Assembly (NCBI RefSeq): GCF_002087295.1
Contig: NZ_MWVI01000007.1
Coordinates: 1-45,683 of the forward strand
DNA length: 45,683 nucleotides
Reading direction: 5' to 3'
From: Vreelandella lionensis
Lineage (GTDB): Bacteria > Pseudomonadota > Gammaproteobacteria > Pseudomonadales > Halomonadaceae
Part shown: positions 1-9,227 of the stretch, piece by piece
Layout of the letters: each line of letters begins with the position of its first letter
How positions within the stretch are numbered: the first letter of the stretch is position 1
Notes under the pieces: model-generated
Database searches by the model: none
What the model saw: the letters and a program-made list of their open reading frames with translations, nothing else
What the model was told of the DNA's origin: nothing
Position numbers and translations under genes: made by a program

Positions 1-24
1 GTTTGCCGGCTTCGCCGGGCAAAC

Positions 25-58
25 AAAAAAAGCGCCCCAGCAGACGCTAGGGCGCTTT
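25..58 (-). terminator. Rho-independent terminator of the tct operon
   Basis: On the minus strand an AGCGCCC/GGGCGCT stem (7 bp, extendable by A-T pairs) is followed by a run of seven T. It lies about 20 bp after the restored tctA stop codon, so it should end the tctCBA transcript. A second hairpin, GTTTGCC/GGCAAAC, lies at 1-24. Confidence 0.85.
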
Positions 59-77
59 GGGGGTACCGCACTGAGCG

Positions 78-1575
78 TTAGTTAGCGGCAGTGGCCGCTT
101 TATTACGACGCTTCTTGAGGAACGGCAGGCCCAGCGACAGCATCGCAATCACCAACAGAGAGAGCGAAATTGGCTTGTCGATAAAAGTGGTCCAATCGCC
201 CCCGAGATCTGCAGCGCCCGGCGCATGGACTCTTCCATGATATTACCTAGGATGAGCGCAAGGATCAGCGGCGCGGTGGGGAAGCCAAACAGGCGCATGC
301 CCAAGCCCAGCAGACCAAAGCCCAGCAGCAGCAACAGGTCGAATACGCTGAAGCTCATGCCGTAAACGCCGATCATGCAGAAGATTAAAATCATCGACAG
401 CAGCAGCGGGCGCGGCAGGTCGAGGATTTTAGCGATCAGCGGGATCAGCGGCAGGTTCAGTACCAGCCGGAAGATGTTGCCGATGTACATACTGGCAATC
501 ACGCCCCAGAACACATCCGGACGTTGCTCCAGCATCATGGGGCCAGGCGTCACACCCATTACCAGACGCGCCCCCAACAGAACCGCCGTGGTACCAGAGC
601 CCGGCACACCCAGGGTAACAGCGGCACGAAAGAGCCTGTACAGGCGGCGTTATTGGCCGCTTCCGGAGCGGCTACGCCCTTAATGTTGCCCTGGCCAAAG
701 GAGTCGCCATCTTTCGCTAGGCGCTTCTCCATGCTATAGCCCAGGAAGGAGCCAATGGTGGCGCCCGCCCCCGGCAGTACGCCGGTAAAGAAGCCCAGTA
801 CGGAACTGCGGCTAATGGGGCCAGCAATTTTCTTCACTTCACCGCGGCTCAGTTTCAGCGAGCCAATCACATTGCGCGGCACCTCTTTACCGCCGCCGCC
901 ACGCAGCAGCATGTAGAACACTTCCGCCAGGGCGAAGATACCCAGCGCCACCACCAGAAAGTCGATACCGTCGAGCAGTTGAATCGAGTTGAAGGTAAAG
1001 CGTTCAGTACCGGTTTGCGTGTCGATCCCCACAATCGAGATCATCACACCCACTACCGCCGCAATCAGGCCTTTTACCAAGGATTTATCCGACAGTGACA
1101 CCACCGCCGTTAAGCCCAGCACCATCAGTGCAAAGTACTCAGCAGGGCCAAAGCTTACTGCCACTTTGGAGAGCAGCGGTGCCACCAGCATCAAAAAGAT
1201 CACCGATACCGTACCGCCGATAAAGGAGGCATACGCCGCAATGGCCAGTGCCTTACCCGCCATGCCCTGCTTGGCCATCGGGTAGCCGTCAAAGGAGGTT
1301 GCCACCGTGCCCGCCACGCCGGGCGCGTTGAGCAGAATGGATGAGGTCGAGCCGCCGAAAATAGCGCCGTAAGAGACCCCTGCCATCAGAATCAAACCGG
1401 AGGAGGGCTCCATGGCAAAGGTAATCGGCAGCATCAGCGCCAGCGCGCTGATCGGCCCTAGGCCTGGCAGCATACCGATAATGGTACCGGCAAACACACC
1501 GGCGAAAACGTAAGCGATATTGATTGGCCCAAGCGCGATGCCAAAGCCATACATCAGATTGTTTAAGGCATCCAT
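78..1575 (-). CDS. tctA: Tripartite tricarboxylate transporter, large membrane subunit TctA (two frameshifts)
   Basis: Integral inner-membrane subunit that moves a tricarboxylate or related organic acid delivered by the periplasmic TctC protein. The reading starts MDALNNLMYGFG and has the family's Gly-rich MLPGLGP segment near residue 35 and many hydrophobic helices. About 498 aa is recovered, the usual TctA length, if two single-base losses are restored: near 616 (TTACCC for TTAACCC on the coding strand) and near 199-203 (five G for six). With the second repair the C-terminus ends in a basic tail before TAA at 78-80. It is last in tctC-tctB-tctA. Identity of the family is firm; the transported substrate is unknown. 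The breaks look like homopolymer sequencing errors. Confidence 0.88.
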
Positions 1576-1624
1576 GGGGGTGTCTCTCGTTAAAACCCGC
1601 TAAGCGTGCGTCAGCACGCCCTGC

Positions 1625-2107
1625 TTAGAACGGCAGTACGCCGGTGGGTAGGTAAACATCCATTACCCGTGTCATGGTCAGGTAAAGGGCCAGTACCACA
1701 CCCAGCGATGCCGCCAGGTTGACGCCGTGGCGGGGTGAGACGTAGTAGGCGGTTCAACCAACGCTTAAGAGCGTGGAAGCCAAGAAAAAGCCCAGCGGCA
1801 CCAGCAAAAACGCATAGGCGGCGATGGCTAACGAGGTCACGATGACACGCGCCCAGGGGGTGAACAGCAGCGGGCCGTTGGTGGCCTCATGGTCGATCGC
1901 ATCGGCCCCGGCAATAGCGCTCGGCTTTTCAAAAAACAGCAGCGCCGCCAGCAGCAGCAGAGACACGCCCAATACTTTGGGGAACAGGTCGGAATCCACC
2001 GGGCGCGGTAAGGGGAACGTCGGGATTTGCCAAGCCATGGCTAAATAAGCAGCCGCCACCAGCGCCAGTACAAGCGCTAGCCACTGGTTAGTATTCAATC
2101 GGGTCAT
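1625..2107 (-). CDS. tctB: Tripartite tricarboxylate transporter, small membrane subunit TctB (in-frame stop)
   Basis: Small four-helix partner of TctA. The first 118 residues (MTRLNTNQWLALVLALVAAA...) hold hydrophobic helices near residues 9-27, 45-60 and 85-115. An in-frame TGA at 1751-1753 interrupts it, but the same frame continues for about 42 codons with a final hydrophobic helix and a typical TctB-like end (VYLPTGVLPF, stop at 1625-1627), giving 160 aa, the normal size. A TGG-to-TGA base error is the simplest explanation; a real nonsense mutation is possible. It sits 107 bp after tctC and 49 bp before tctA. Confidence 0.82.
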
Positions 2108-2214
2108 TGGGATTTCTCCGAAGGAGCCAACGCGGATGCGCTGGCCCTCGCGGTAACAGACAGAAGATCCCAGCGGCGTGGCGCCACCGGGAAATCTCTA
2201 ACGGGCGCTGGCGC

Positions 2215-3208
2215 TTACTGGCGCAGCAGGCCCAGATCGGTCAGCACGCTGCTGAACTGCTCTTGCTGATCGTCCAGGAAGGCACCAAACGTTTCGCTAT
2301 CCTGGTAGGCATCGATCCAGCCCAGCTGGTCGCTGGCTTCGCGCCATGCGTCGGTTTCGAGCATTTCAGCGAACAGCGTCTCGTAGTACTCGACCGCTTC
2401 TTCCGGCATGTCCGGGGCGCCCATCACACCGCGCCAAATATCGAAGGTGTAATCGAAGCCCTGCTCTTGGTAGGTGGGCACGTCGGCCAAGCCGCCGCCC
2501 AGACGCTCTTCAGAAGAGACGCCCAATGCGCGCAGCTGGCTGCCTCCGCCCAGTTGGCCAACGGCTTCACCGGCTCCGCCGATCACCGCTTCAATCTGGC
2601 CGCCCATCAGGTTGGTCATGGCATCGCCGCCACCGGAGAACGGAAAGTAGTTCTCCGCAGAGGCTGCCATTCCCGCCGCCGAGGCCAAGCCCGCCACCGA
2701 GATATGGTCCATGGAGCCTGGCGCACTGCCGCCGCCCACACTCAGGCCGGGGTTGGCTTTGAGCGCTTCGAACAGGTCTTCCAGGTTTGGTACTCGGAGC
2801 CCGCAGCGACCAGGATGATGTAGTAGTCGGTGTTGATCCGCGCAATCGGCGTGAAATCGGTGTGGTCGTAGCGCGAAGCGCCTGCCAGCGGTACCAGGAT
2901 CATCGGCGGGCTAGTCGCAAACAGTTTAGGGGGGTGCCGCTATCACGGGGGACCTGGGCCCACGCTACCGCACCGCCGCCGCCGGGTACGTTGATGGCCG
3001 CAAAACTTTCATCCGCCAAGGACTCTTGTTGAATCACGCGGGACATGGTGCGCACCAGCGTATCCCAGCCACCACCGGGGTTCGCCGGGGCAACAAATTC
3101 GATAGAACGGCTTGGGGTCCACTCTTGCGCTTGGGCAGAGGTCGTCATGGCCAGGGCAGCCATCGGCAGGGCAAGCACGGCGATGCGCTTTAAGGGTAGC
3201 GTCGTCAT
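2215..3208 (-). CDS. tctC: Tripartite tricarboxylate transporter, periplasmic solute-binding protein TctC (two frameshifts)
   Basis: Periplasmic binding protein (Bug/TctC family) that captures the carboxylate. ATG at 3208 is chosen because GGAG precedes it by 8 nt. A Sec signal peptide (MTTLPLKRIAVLALPMAALA, cleavage after AQA) leads into EWTPSRSIEFVAPANPGGGWD, the family's start. Frame breaks occur near 2925-2927 and 2786-2788, both an AAA run that should be AAAA on the coding strand. With these restored the protein is about 330 aa and ends DLGLLRQ, normal for the family. First gene of tctCBA; the 230 bp upstream probably carries its promoter and regulator sites. Confidence 0.87.
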
Positions 3209-3390
3209 TGGCGTTCTCCACATTGTTATTCAAACAGTGTTGTTATTAACGTTTTGGTTTTGTTAACCAAGCTTCTTCATACGCAGAGTTAATAAACGGC
3301 GCCGGGCACTCGGCTATTAACTGTGTGTGGTTACGCAGCGAACGTTAGAAGAGCGCCACCCCTAGCGGCAAGCTTATGACCATAAACGAC

Positions 3391-3426
3391 AAATTGTTCT
3401 TTTTGTGCGTTTTGTTCATTTTGTTC
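3391..3426. repeat. Four tandem 9-bp units upstream of tctC
   Basis: Plus strand reads AAATTGTTC, TTTTTGTGC, GTTTTGTTC, ATTTTGTTC without gaps, consensus NTTTTGTTC. It lies just past the response-regulator stop and about 185 bp upstream of tctC. The placement suggests an upstream activator array for the adjacent regulator; this is inference. Confidence 0.6.
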
Positions 3427-3438
3427 ACGCAGACATGC

Positions 3439-4171
3439 TTATAACGTTTCTAGCCACCCCTTAGCGGCGCCTAGCAGCCGATAGCGCCGTTCGGGGCGGC
3501 CCACATCGCCATACCCTAGCTCGGCGCTCACCGCCTGTTCAGCGACTAAAAACTCCAAATAGCGCCGCGTGGTTGAGCGGCTGGCGCCCATGGTGCGTGC
3601 TACCTGCATCGCGGTGAGCGAGTCGGGCGCGGCAGCCAGCGCATCCACCACCCGGCGCAGCGGTTAAGCGGTCGATGCCCTTGGGTAGCGCTCGTCTGTC
3701 GGAGCGTGTGGGTTCGCTCGGGGTAACCCGGGCCAACACGTGATCCAACTCGTCCTGGCTCATCTCGGCACGGTTCGCCAGCACTTCACGCTCGAGGCGG
3801 AAGCGGGTCAACATCTGGTTCATGCGGGCCGCTTCAATGGGTTTGATCAGATAATCGAATACGCCGCCGCGCAGCGCCTCGCTAATGGTCTCCACCTCCT
3901 TGGCGGCGGTCGCCATCACAATATCCACATGCACATAATCCCGGCGGATGGCCCACAGTAGCTCCAGCCCTTCAACATCCGGTAGGTAGGCATCCAGCAA
4001 AATCAGTTGAATTTCGGCGGCGTGCTGGGCCATCAGCGCCTTGGCTTCGCTGCCGTTGCGCGCCATGCCGACCACATAAAACCCGTCGCTCTGCTCAATA
4101 AAGGCGCGGTGGATATCGGCGATGCGAAAATCGTCTTCGACGACCAAAATGCCGTATTGCGTCGCAGACAT
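3439..4171 (-). CDS. Response regulator, CitB/DcuR type (one frameshift)
   Basis: Cytoplasmic response regulator. Receiver domain at residues 1-125 with acidic pocket VVEDD, phospho-acceptor Asp in LILLDAYLPD, and Lys in LIKPIE. After the linker LPKGIDRLT the frame breaks near 3662 (one extra C), and the next frame supplies a C-terminal winged-helix segment (VVDALAAAPDSLTAMQVART... GRPERRYRLL) typical of CitB/DcuR regulators. Restored length is about 243 aa. It follows the sensor kinase by 42 bp and precedes tctCBA, so it likely activates the transporter in response to an external carboxylate. Confidence 0.85.
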
Positions 4172-4213
4172 GGTGTTTCCTCTTATTTATTAGCGTCGTC
4201 ATTATTCGTGTCG

Positions 4214-5907
4214 TTATGAGGGCGCAGGCTCGGTGGCGGCCTCGGCGCATAGCGAGCGGTCCAGCACGGCAATAAAGCACGCGCCGCCCAGTTCGCTCTC
4301 TTCCAGCGTCACTGCGCCCCCGTGCTGGCGGCACAGCCGCGCCACCAGGGCCAGCCCTATGCCCCGATGCTTGCCGGTTTTGGTGGAAAATCCTTCGGCA
4401 AAAATCGACTCCGCATGCTCGGCGGGCACCCCGGCACCGTTATCTTCCACTTCAATAAGTAGCTGCTCGCCCAGGTCGGTGAAAAACAGCCGCACAGTGG
4501 GCTGGTCGCCGTGAGGGCCGTTGAGCGCGGCGTGGCAGGCGTTATCCAGTAAGTTACCCACCACGCTCATCATGACCTCTTGGCCGGTGGGCGTTAGCGG
4601 GCAGGAGAGCGAGCTCTGCTCGTCGATTTCTAACGTAACGCCCAGCTCGCGGGCGCGGGTGAGTTTGCCCAGCAGCGTGCCGCTCAATACCGCATCCGCC
4701 ACGTGGCGCATTAAAAAGCTCATTTGCGCCTGGGCGCGCTCGGTTTCCTGATGAATCAGCGCCAGCGCTTCGTCGATACGCTGCAACTGCAACAGGCCGG
4801 AGATGGTGTAGAGCTTGTTGGAGAACTCGTGGGCCTGGGCGCGCAGCATATCCACATCGCGGCTGGCCTGGGTAAGCGCCTGGGAGAGGTCGATAATTTC
4901 CCGGCGGCTACGGAAGGTGGCTACGGCCCCTTCTATCTCGCCTTCATGCAGAATGGGCACGCGGTTTACCACCACCGGGTGATCTCCCAGCCACATCTCC
5001 TGGTCAAACTCCTGCTCGCCATGCTTCAAGACTTCCAGCAGCCGCGAGTTGGGCACCACCTCACGGATAGGCTGCCCCAACAGCACGTGCTCATCCGGCA
5101 GCTCTAAAAAGCGCCGCGCCTGCTGGTTCACCAAGGTGATATGACCATCCCGATTCACGGCGAGAATGCCTTCGTGAATCGACTGCAGAATGGCCTCTTT
5201 CTCCATTGCCAAACGGGCGATTTCGTAAGGCTCTAACCCTAGGATGATCTTTTTAAGGTGCTGTGATAGCCAGTAAGCCCCGGCAAATCCGAGCATGATC
5301 ATCAACGCGACGAGCGCCCAGCCGAGGCTGGTGTAGCGGGCCACATCCATATCGACGCGGTCGAGCATAAAGCCCACTGAGACCACCCCGATAATATTGC
5401 CCTCTTCGTCCCATATGGCGTTTTGCCGCGCATGGCCGTGCCCAGCGTGCCGGTGGCTTCGGAAACATACGACTAGCCAGAGATAAGCGCCTGGTCGTTA
5501 TCGCCGCCCACCATGGGCTGGCCGATACGCTCGGGCACAGGGTGGGAGTAGCGGATCGATTGGGCATTACCCACCACCACGTAGCGCGCGCCGGTCTCCT
5601 GACGCACTCGTTCGGCAAGGGTCTGAATAATGGCGGGGGGGTCAGGAGAGGAAAAAGCGTTTACAATCTGCGGCATCCCGGCCACGGTTTTGGCCACAGC
5701 CAGTGCCCGCTCGCCCATTTGGTGGGTGATGATCTCGGCTTTGCGGTGGTTCAAATAGGTGCCCTGGGCCAGCAACATGCCCGATAACAGTAGCCCCACC
5801 AGCATCATTACCTGTAGGCGAAAACTGCGCTTATACCAGCGGCGCTTGGCGCGGGTGCGGCGCCAGCGCTGCAATTCGGCCAGCGTTCTAGGGCGGGGGG
5901 CGGTCAT
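4214..5907 (-). CDS. Sensor histidine kinase, CitA/DcuS type (in-frame stop and frameshift)
   Basis: Membrane sensor that autophosphorylates and feeds the neighbouring regulator. Order: N-terminal helix (LQVMMLVGLLLSGMLLAQG), periplasmic Cache-like domain containing ARYVVVGNAQSIRYSHP, second helix (LGWALVALMIMLGFAGAYWL), a PAS domain (AILQSIHEGILAVNRDG), the SpoOB-type dimerisation helix with phospho-acceptor His in RAQAHEFSNKL, and an ATPase domain with N box NLLDNACHAA, DNGAG and GIGLAL. An in-frame TAG at 5473-5475 lies before SYVSEATGTLG and a frame break lies near 5412-5418; both fall in the conserved end of the sensor domain and look like base errors. Start is uncertain (5907 or 5955). 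About 565 aa restored. Confidence 0.86.
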
Positions 5908-6038
5908 AACGGAACTCACAATGCGCGACAGCGTCATTATGCCACGCAGCGCCAAGCGGCGTTAGTCGTTGCGCTTTCACCTCACCTTTGCTTATATAGC
6001 AGCCACTTACTGAACCCAAGAGCTCAAGGAGGAGTGTC

Positions 6039-6787
6039 GTGCGACATTTGCTACGCTCACTGGTATTCACTAGCAGCGCACTTTGGGCGACCGGCGTTGC
6101 GGCCTCGCCGTTCTATGCGCCGCCGCCTCCGAAAGAGGACACCCCCGAATTTAGCGGCGATGCGGAGCTTGGTTTTACCCATCTTTCTGGCAACACCGAC
6201 AGCCAAACCCTGATCGGCAAGACCCGCCTGACCTCGCTAACGGGGCAGTTGACCCATTCGCTACGCGGTGAAGTGCGTAATGTGAGTAAGGATGGCGAAA
6301 CCAGCGCGGAGCAGTACTTATTGGCCGGGCGGGAGAGCGCTATGACTTTAGCGGGCCGCACTATCTCTTCGGCTTTGCCCGCTGGGAGAAGGACCGCTTT
6401 GCCGGTTACGACCAGCAGCTCTCAGTGATGGGCGGCTATGGGCGGCAGCTGTTGGAAAATAAGCAACATACGCTCTCATTAGAAGCGGGGCCGGGTTATC
6501 GCAATGACCGCCTGCGAAAAGAAGATAACCAGCAGTTGGCCGTGGCCTATACCGCGCTGGACTACCGCTACCGATTCTATAATTACGCTGATATTGCCCA
6601 GGAGATGTCGGTAGAGTACACCGATGCAAACACCACCGGCCGTTCGCTAACGGCGCTTACCGCCCGTCTTAACGCTAGGCTGTCGCTGCGCCTCTCTTAT
6701 GAAGTGAAGCACAACTCACAACCCCCAGAGGATGCCAGCGAGCGCACTGATACCACGACCAGCGCCTCGCTGCTGTATCGCTGGTAG
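6039..6787 (+). CDS. DUF481 (YdiY-type) outer-membrane beta-barrel protein (one frameshift)
   Basis: Predicted outer-membrane protein of the DUF481 family, whose members are salt- or acid-inducible; exact function is unknown. GTG at 6039 is preceded by AAGGAGGAG. A signal peptide ends near VAASPFYAPPPPKE, then FSGDAELGFTHLSGNTDSQT, the family's opening strands. The frame breaks near 6331-6340; the next frame continues with aromatic barrel strands through SASLLYRW, with the terminal aromatic residue used for barrel assembly. Restored length is 248-249 aa. It is transcribed alone, divergent from the sensor kinase and convergent with the Tsx-like gene. Confidence 0.83.
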
Positions 6788-6805
6788 CACCATCATGGTG
6801 CTACC
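6783..6805. terminator. Perfect hairpin between convergent genes
   Basis: GGTAGCACCA and TGGTGCTACC form a perfect 10-bp stem with a TCA loop, overlapping the stop codon of the DUF481 gene. There is no T-run on either side, so it may act as a bidirectional barrier or an mRNA end stabiliser. Confidence 0.55.
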
Positions 6806-6813
6806 CACGCCGA

Positions 6814-7560
6814 TTAGAAGTGAAATTTAACCAGTGCACTCACCGCGCTTTCCGTATCCATAACGCTGTCGGAAAGGCCATATTTATGGTGCCAGTAGGA
6901 GTACTCAATCCCTGCGTAGAGCACTCCTGGACGGCCACGGTAGTGCCCTAAGTCTAATTTTAGCTGTGGGTTGAAATGAAACTCTGCGTCATGGTCCGAT
7001 GCCGACGTTGAGTAGTCGATATAGCCATCAAACAGAAAACGCGATGCACCCACCTCAAACGGCGCACCCCAGGTGAGCGTCATTTGCAGATCATCGGCGA
7101 TTTCACTGTTATTGACGTAGTAGAACGTGCTGTTGAAGTACGTTGTGCCTGGCACGTCCCAGGCGAAGCTCACGCCTGTCAGAATGTTGGTAGCATTGGT
7201 GCCGCCGCCAAATTCATAGGTTCCTGCTAGCGACACATCTTTCAGCGCGCCCCGCTGCAAATCGACGCCACTTAGCCAGCCAAGGCTGAGCGTTGGGGAG
7301 AATTCGCCATACAGATCGTCGTCACCATCGGCTTTACCTCGCCCTTGGTTACGATCCACAAACAAAAAAGTGCCGCCCCAGTCGTGTGCCGTCACGTTTT
7401 CAAAGGTGACATAGGTATCGGTGCGCTCATTACGCCCAAACGCTTGGTACTGATCGCTATATAGCAGCGAGATACTTGAGTCTGAAAATAGTTTTTCAGC
7501 CGAGGCAAGCGGTGATATCAACATGGCAGCGGCTAAACTAGCGATGGGTAAATATTTCAT
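6814..7560 (-). CDS. Tsx-like nucleoside-specific outer-membrane channel
   Basis: Predicted outer-membrane channel of the Tsx/OmpK family. A signal peptide (MKYLPIASLAAAMLISPLASA) is followed by a 227-residue barrel rich in alternating aromatic strands; FENVTAHDWGGTFLFVDRNQG matches the family's early strands, and the C-terminus SALVKFHF ends in the Phe expected of a BAM substrate. The ORF is unbroken. It lies 85 bp after the ABC permease on the same strand, so it may be the last gene of the import unit. Tsx passes nucleosides in E. coli; whether that holds here is not shown. Confidence 0.85.
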   Translation of the reverse strand: MKYLPIASLAAAMLISPLASAEKLFSDSSISLLYSDQYQAFGRNERTDTYVTFENVTAHDWGGTFLFVDRNQGRGKADGDDDLYGEFSPTLSLGWLSGVDLQRGALKDVSLAGTYEFGGGTNATNILTGVSFAWDVPGTTYFNSTFYYVNNSEIADDLQMTLTWGAPFEVGASRFLFDGYIDYSTSASDHDAEFHFNPQLKLDLGHYRGRPGVLYAGIEYSYWHHKYGLSDSVMDTESAVSALVKFHF

Positions 7561-7645
7561 TGGGTCCCCTTATTGTTCAACACTGGCTATGCCAGCAAAT
7601 TCAGTTAAACCGCAGCGGTACTTCGCCGCTACGGCGTTTCTTTTC

Positions 7646-8406
7646 TCAACTACGGTGTGCCCAGGCAGTCATACGCTTTTCTAATTGGGCAAACAGTTCG
7701 TACATCACCATGGCCATCGCGCTGATCACCAGCAGCCCGGCAAATACCAGCCCCATACGCATTTGCGAACCAGCGCTCATCATCAGGTAGCCGATGCCCT
7801 GGTTAGAGGCGACGGTTTCCGATACGACGGTGCCCACAAACGCTAGGGTGATGGCGATTTTCAACGAGGCAAAAAAGTACGGCAGCGAACGCGGCAGCCC
7901 TACTTTCAAAAGCACATCCATGCGCCGCGCACCCAGTACTCGCAGCACGTCTTCCATTTCTGGCTCCAGGGTTGCCAGCCCTGTGGCCACATTCACGACA
8001 ATGGGAAAAAAGCAGATTAAAAAGGCAGTGAGAATCGCAGGTACCGAACCGATACCAAACCAGACCACCAGAATTGGCACAAAGGCCACTTTAGGAATGG
8101 CATTAAACCCCACCAGCAGCGGGTAGCAGGCGTTATACAAAAAGCGCGACGAGCCGATGATAAAGCCCAGCACTAACCCGACCGCCACTCCCAACCCAAA
8201 GCCATCAGCGTGGTCCAGAAGGTTTGCCAAGAGTGCTGACCAATGGGGCCTGCATAGGTAATCAACGCCTGCGCGGTTTCCAAGGCGCTGGGGAAGATAA
8301 AGCTCGGTACGTTAAATAGCCGCACCGTGACTTCCCAGATAATCACCAGCGCCACCACCGCGATCCAGGGCGCCAGACGCTCAATCAGTTTGCTATTTAC
8401 GGTCAT
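7646..8406 (-). CDS. ABC transporter permease, NMT1/SsuC/ThiX class (one frameshift)
   Basis: Inner-membrane permease. ATG at 8406 has TAGG 7 nt upstream. N-terminal part MTVNSKLIERLAPWIAVVALVIIWEV, then a break near 8202 (one G missing) after FWTTLM. The next frame gives GFGLGVAVGLVLGFIIG and the EAA-type loop LRVLGARRMDVLLKVGLPRSLPYFFASLKIA that docks with the ATPase. Restored length about 253 aa, normal for the class. Third gene of a binding protein-ATPase-permease-Tsx unit. Confidence 0.87.
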
Positions 8407-8444
8407 AAAAAATGCCTAATGGTGCCGACGCAGAGAGTCATCGA

Positions 8445-9227
8445 TCAGGTGCTACGCACTTCGCCAATCTGGGCGCGTAGTTCCTGCACCAGATCAATAA
8501 AGGGTTTTTCGTAGGTGGTCTCCAACGCTCGGGGGCGAGGCAGCTCAATGGTGCGGCGCTCAATCACGCGACCAGGGCGGCGGCTCATCACGCAGACGGT
8601 ATCGGCTAAGAACGCTGCTTCACGCAGGTCGGGGGTACCAGCACCACGGTAAATCGCTGGGCTTCCCATAAAACCCGCCAGCACGCACCACAGCTCTTCG
8701 CGTGTAAACGCATCCAGCGCGCCAAACGGTTCATCCAACATCAGCAGACGCGGCTGGTGGATCAGCGCCCGGCAAATGGACGCCCGCTGCTGCATACCGC
8801 CTGATAGCTGCCAAGGGTATTTATTCTCATGCTCGGCGAGCCCGACGGTTTTCAGCAGGGAGCGCGCCCAGCCCACAAACTCCTCGCGACGCTTACGAAA
8901 CTGCCGACGGTAGGGCTCAACAATTTCCAGCGGCAGCAGCACGTTATCCAGCGTGGTACGCCAGGGCAGCAGGTTGGCATTCTGAAACGCCATACCGGAG
9001 GTTTTCAGGGGTCCGGTGACCGGCGCGCCATCTACGCTGACACTCCCTTGGGTAGGTGCGTGCAGGCCCGTGCATAACTTCATAAAGGTGGATTTGCCGC
9101 ACCCGGATGGCCCCACGAAGGCGACAAACTCGCCCTCGCGGATGGAGAGATTAATATCCTCAATGGCGTTGCCTGTGCCGTCATAGGCCAGGCTCACATC
9201 ATCAAAGCGGACAAACGCTGCCGACAT
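8445..9227 (-). CDS. ABC transporter ATPase, NMT1/SsuB/ThiZ class (scrambled H-loop)
   Basis: Cytoplasmic ATPase energising the import system. Walker A GPSGCGKST near residue 39, Q-loop in GMAFQNANLLPWRT, signature LSGGMQQRASICRAL, Walker B LLMLDEPFGALD. Its start codon overlaps the binding-protein stop (TAATG), showing translational coupling. The frame looks open, but residues from about 184 to 199 (DNA about 8630-8678) read LAGFMGSPAIYRGAGTP where the other frame gives LWEAQRFTVVLV, followed in the family by THDL. Paired indels have therefore erased the switch histidine of the H-loop, very probably as sequencing errors. Confidence 0.88.
   Translation of the reverse strand: MSAAFVRFDDVSLAYDGTGNAIEDINLSIREGEFVAFVGPSGCGKSTFMKLCTGLHAPTQGSVSVDGAPVTGPLKTSGMAFQNANLLPWRTTLDNVLLPLEIVEPYRRQFRKRREEFVGWARSLLKTVGLAEHENKYPWQLSGGMQQRASICRALIHQPRLLMLDEPFGALDAFTREELWCVLAGFMGSPAIYRGAGTPDLREAAFLADTVCVMSRRPGRVIERRTIELPRPRALETTYEKPFIDLVQELRAQIGEVRST

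Noticed and set aside
2107..2823. 238-codon plus-strand ORF opposite tctC
   Set aside because: Antisense shadow; the minus strand encodes a full TctC protein once two indels are restored.
1751..5475. In-frame TGA in tctB and TAG in the sensor kinase as recoding (selenocysteine or pyrrolysine)
   Set aside because: No insertion element or hairpin follows, the families do not use these residues, and the surrounding genes show the same error pattern with indels.
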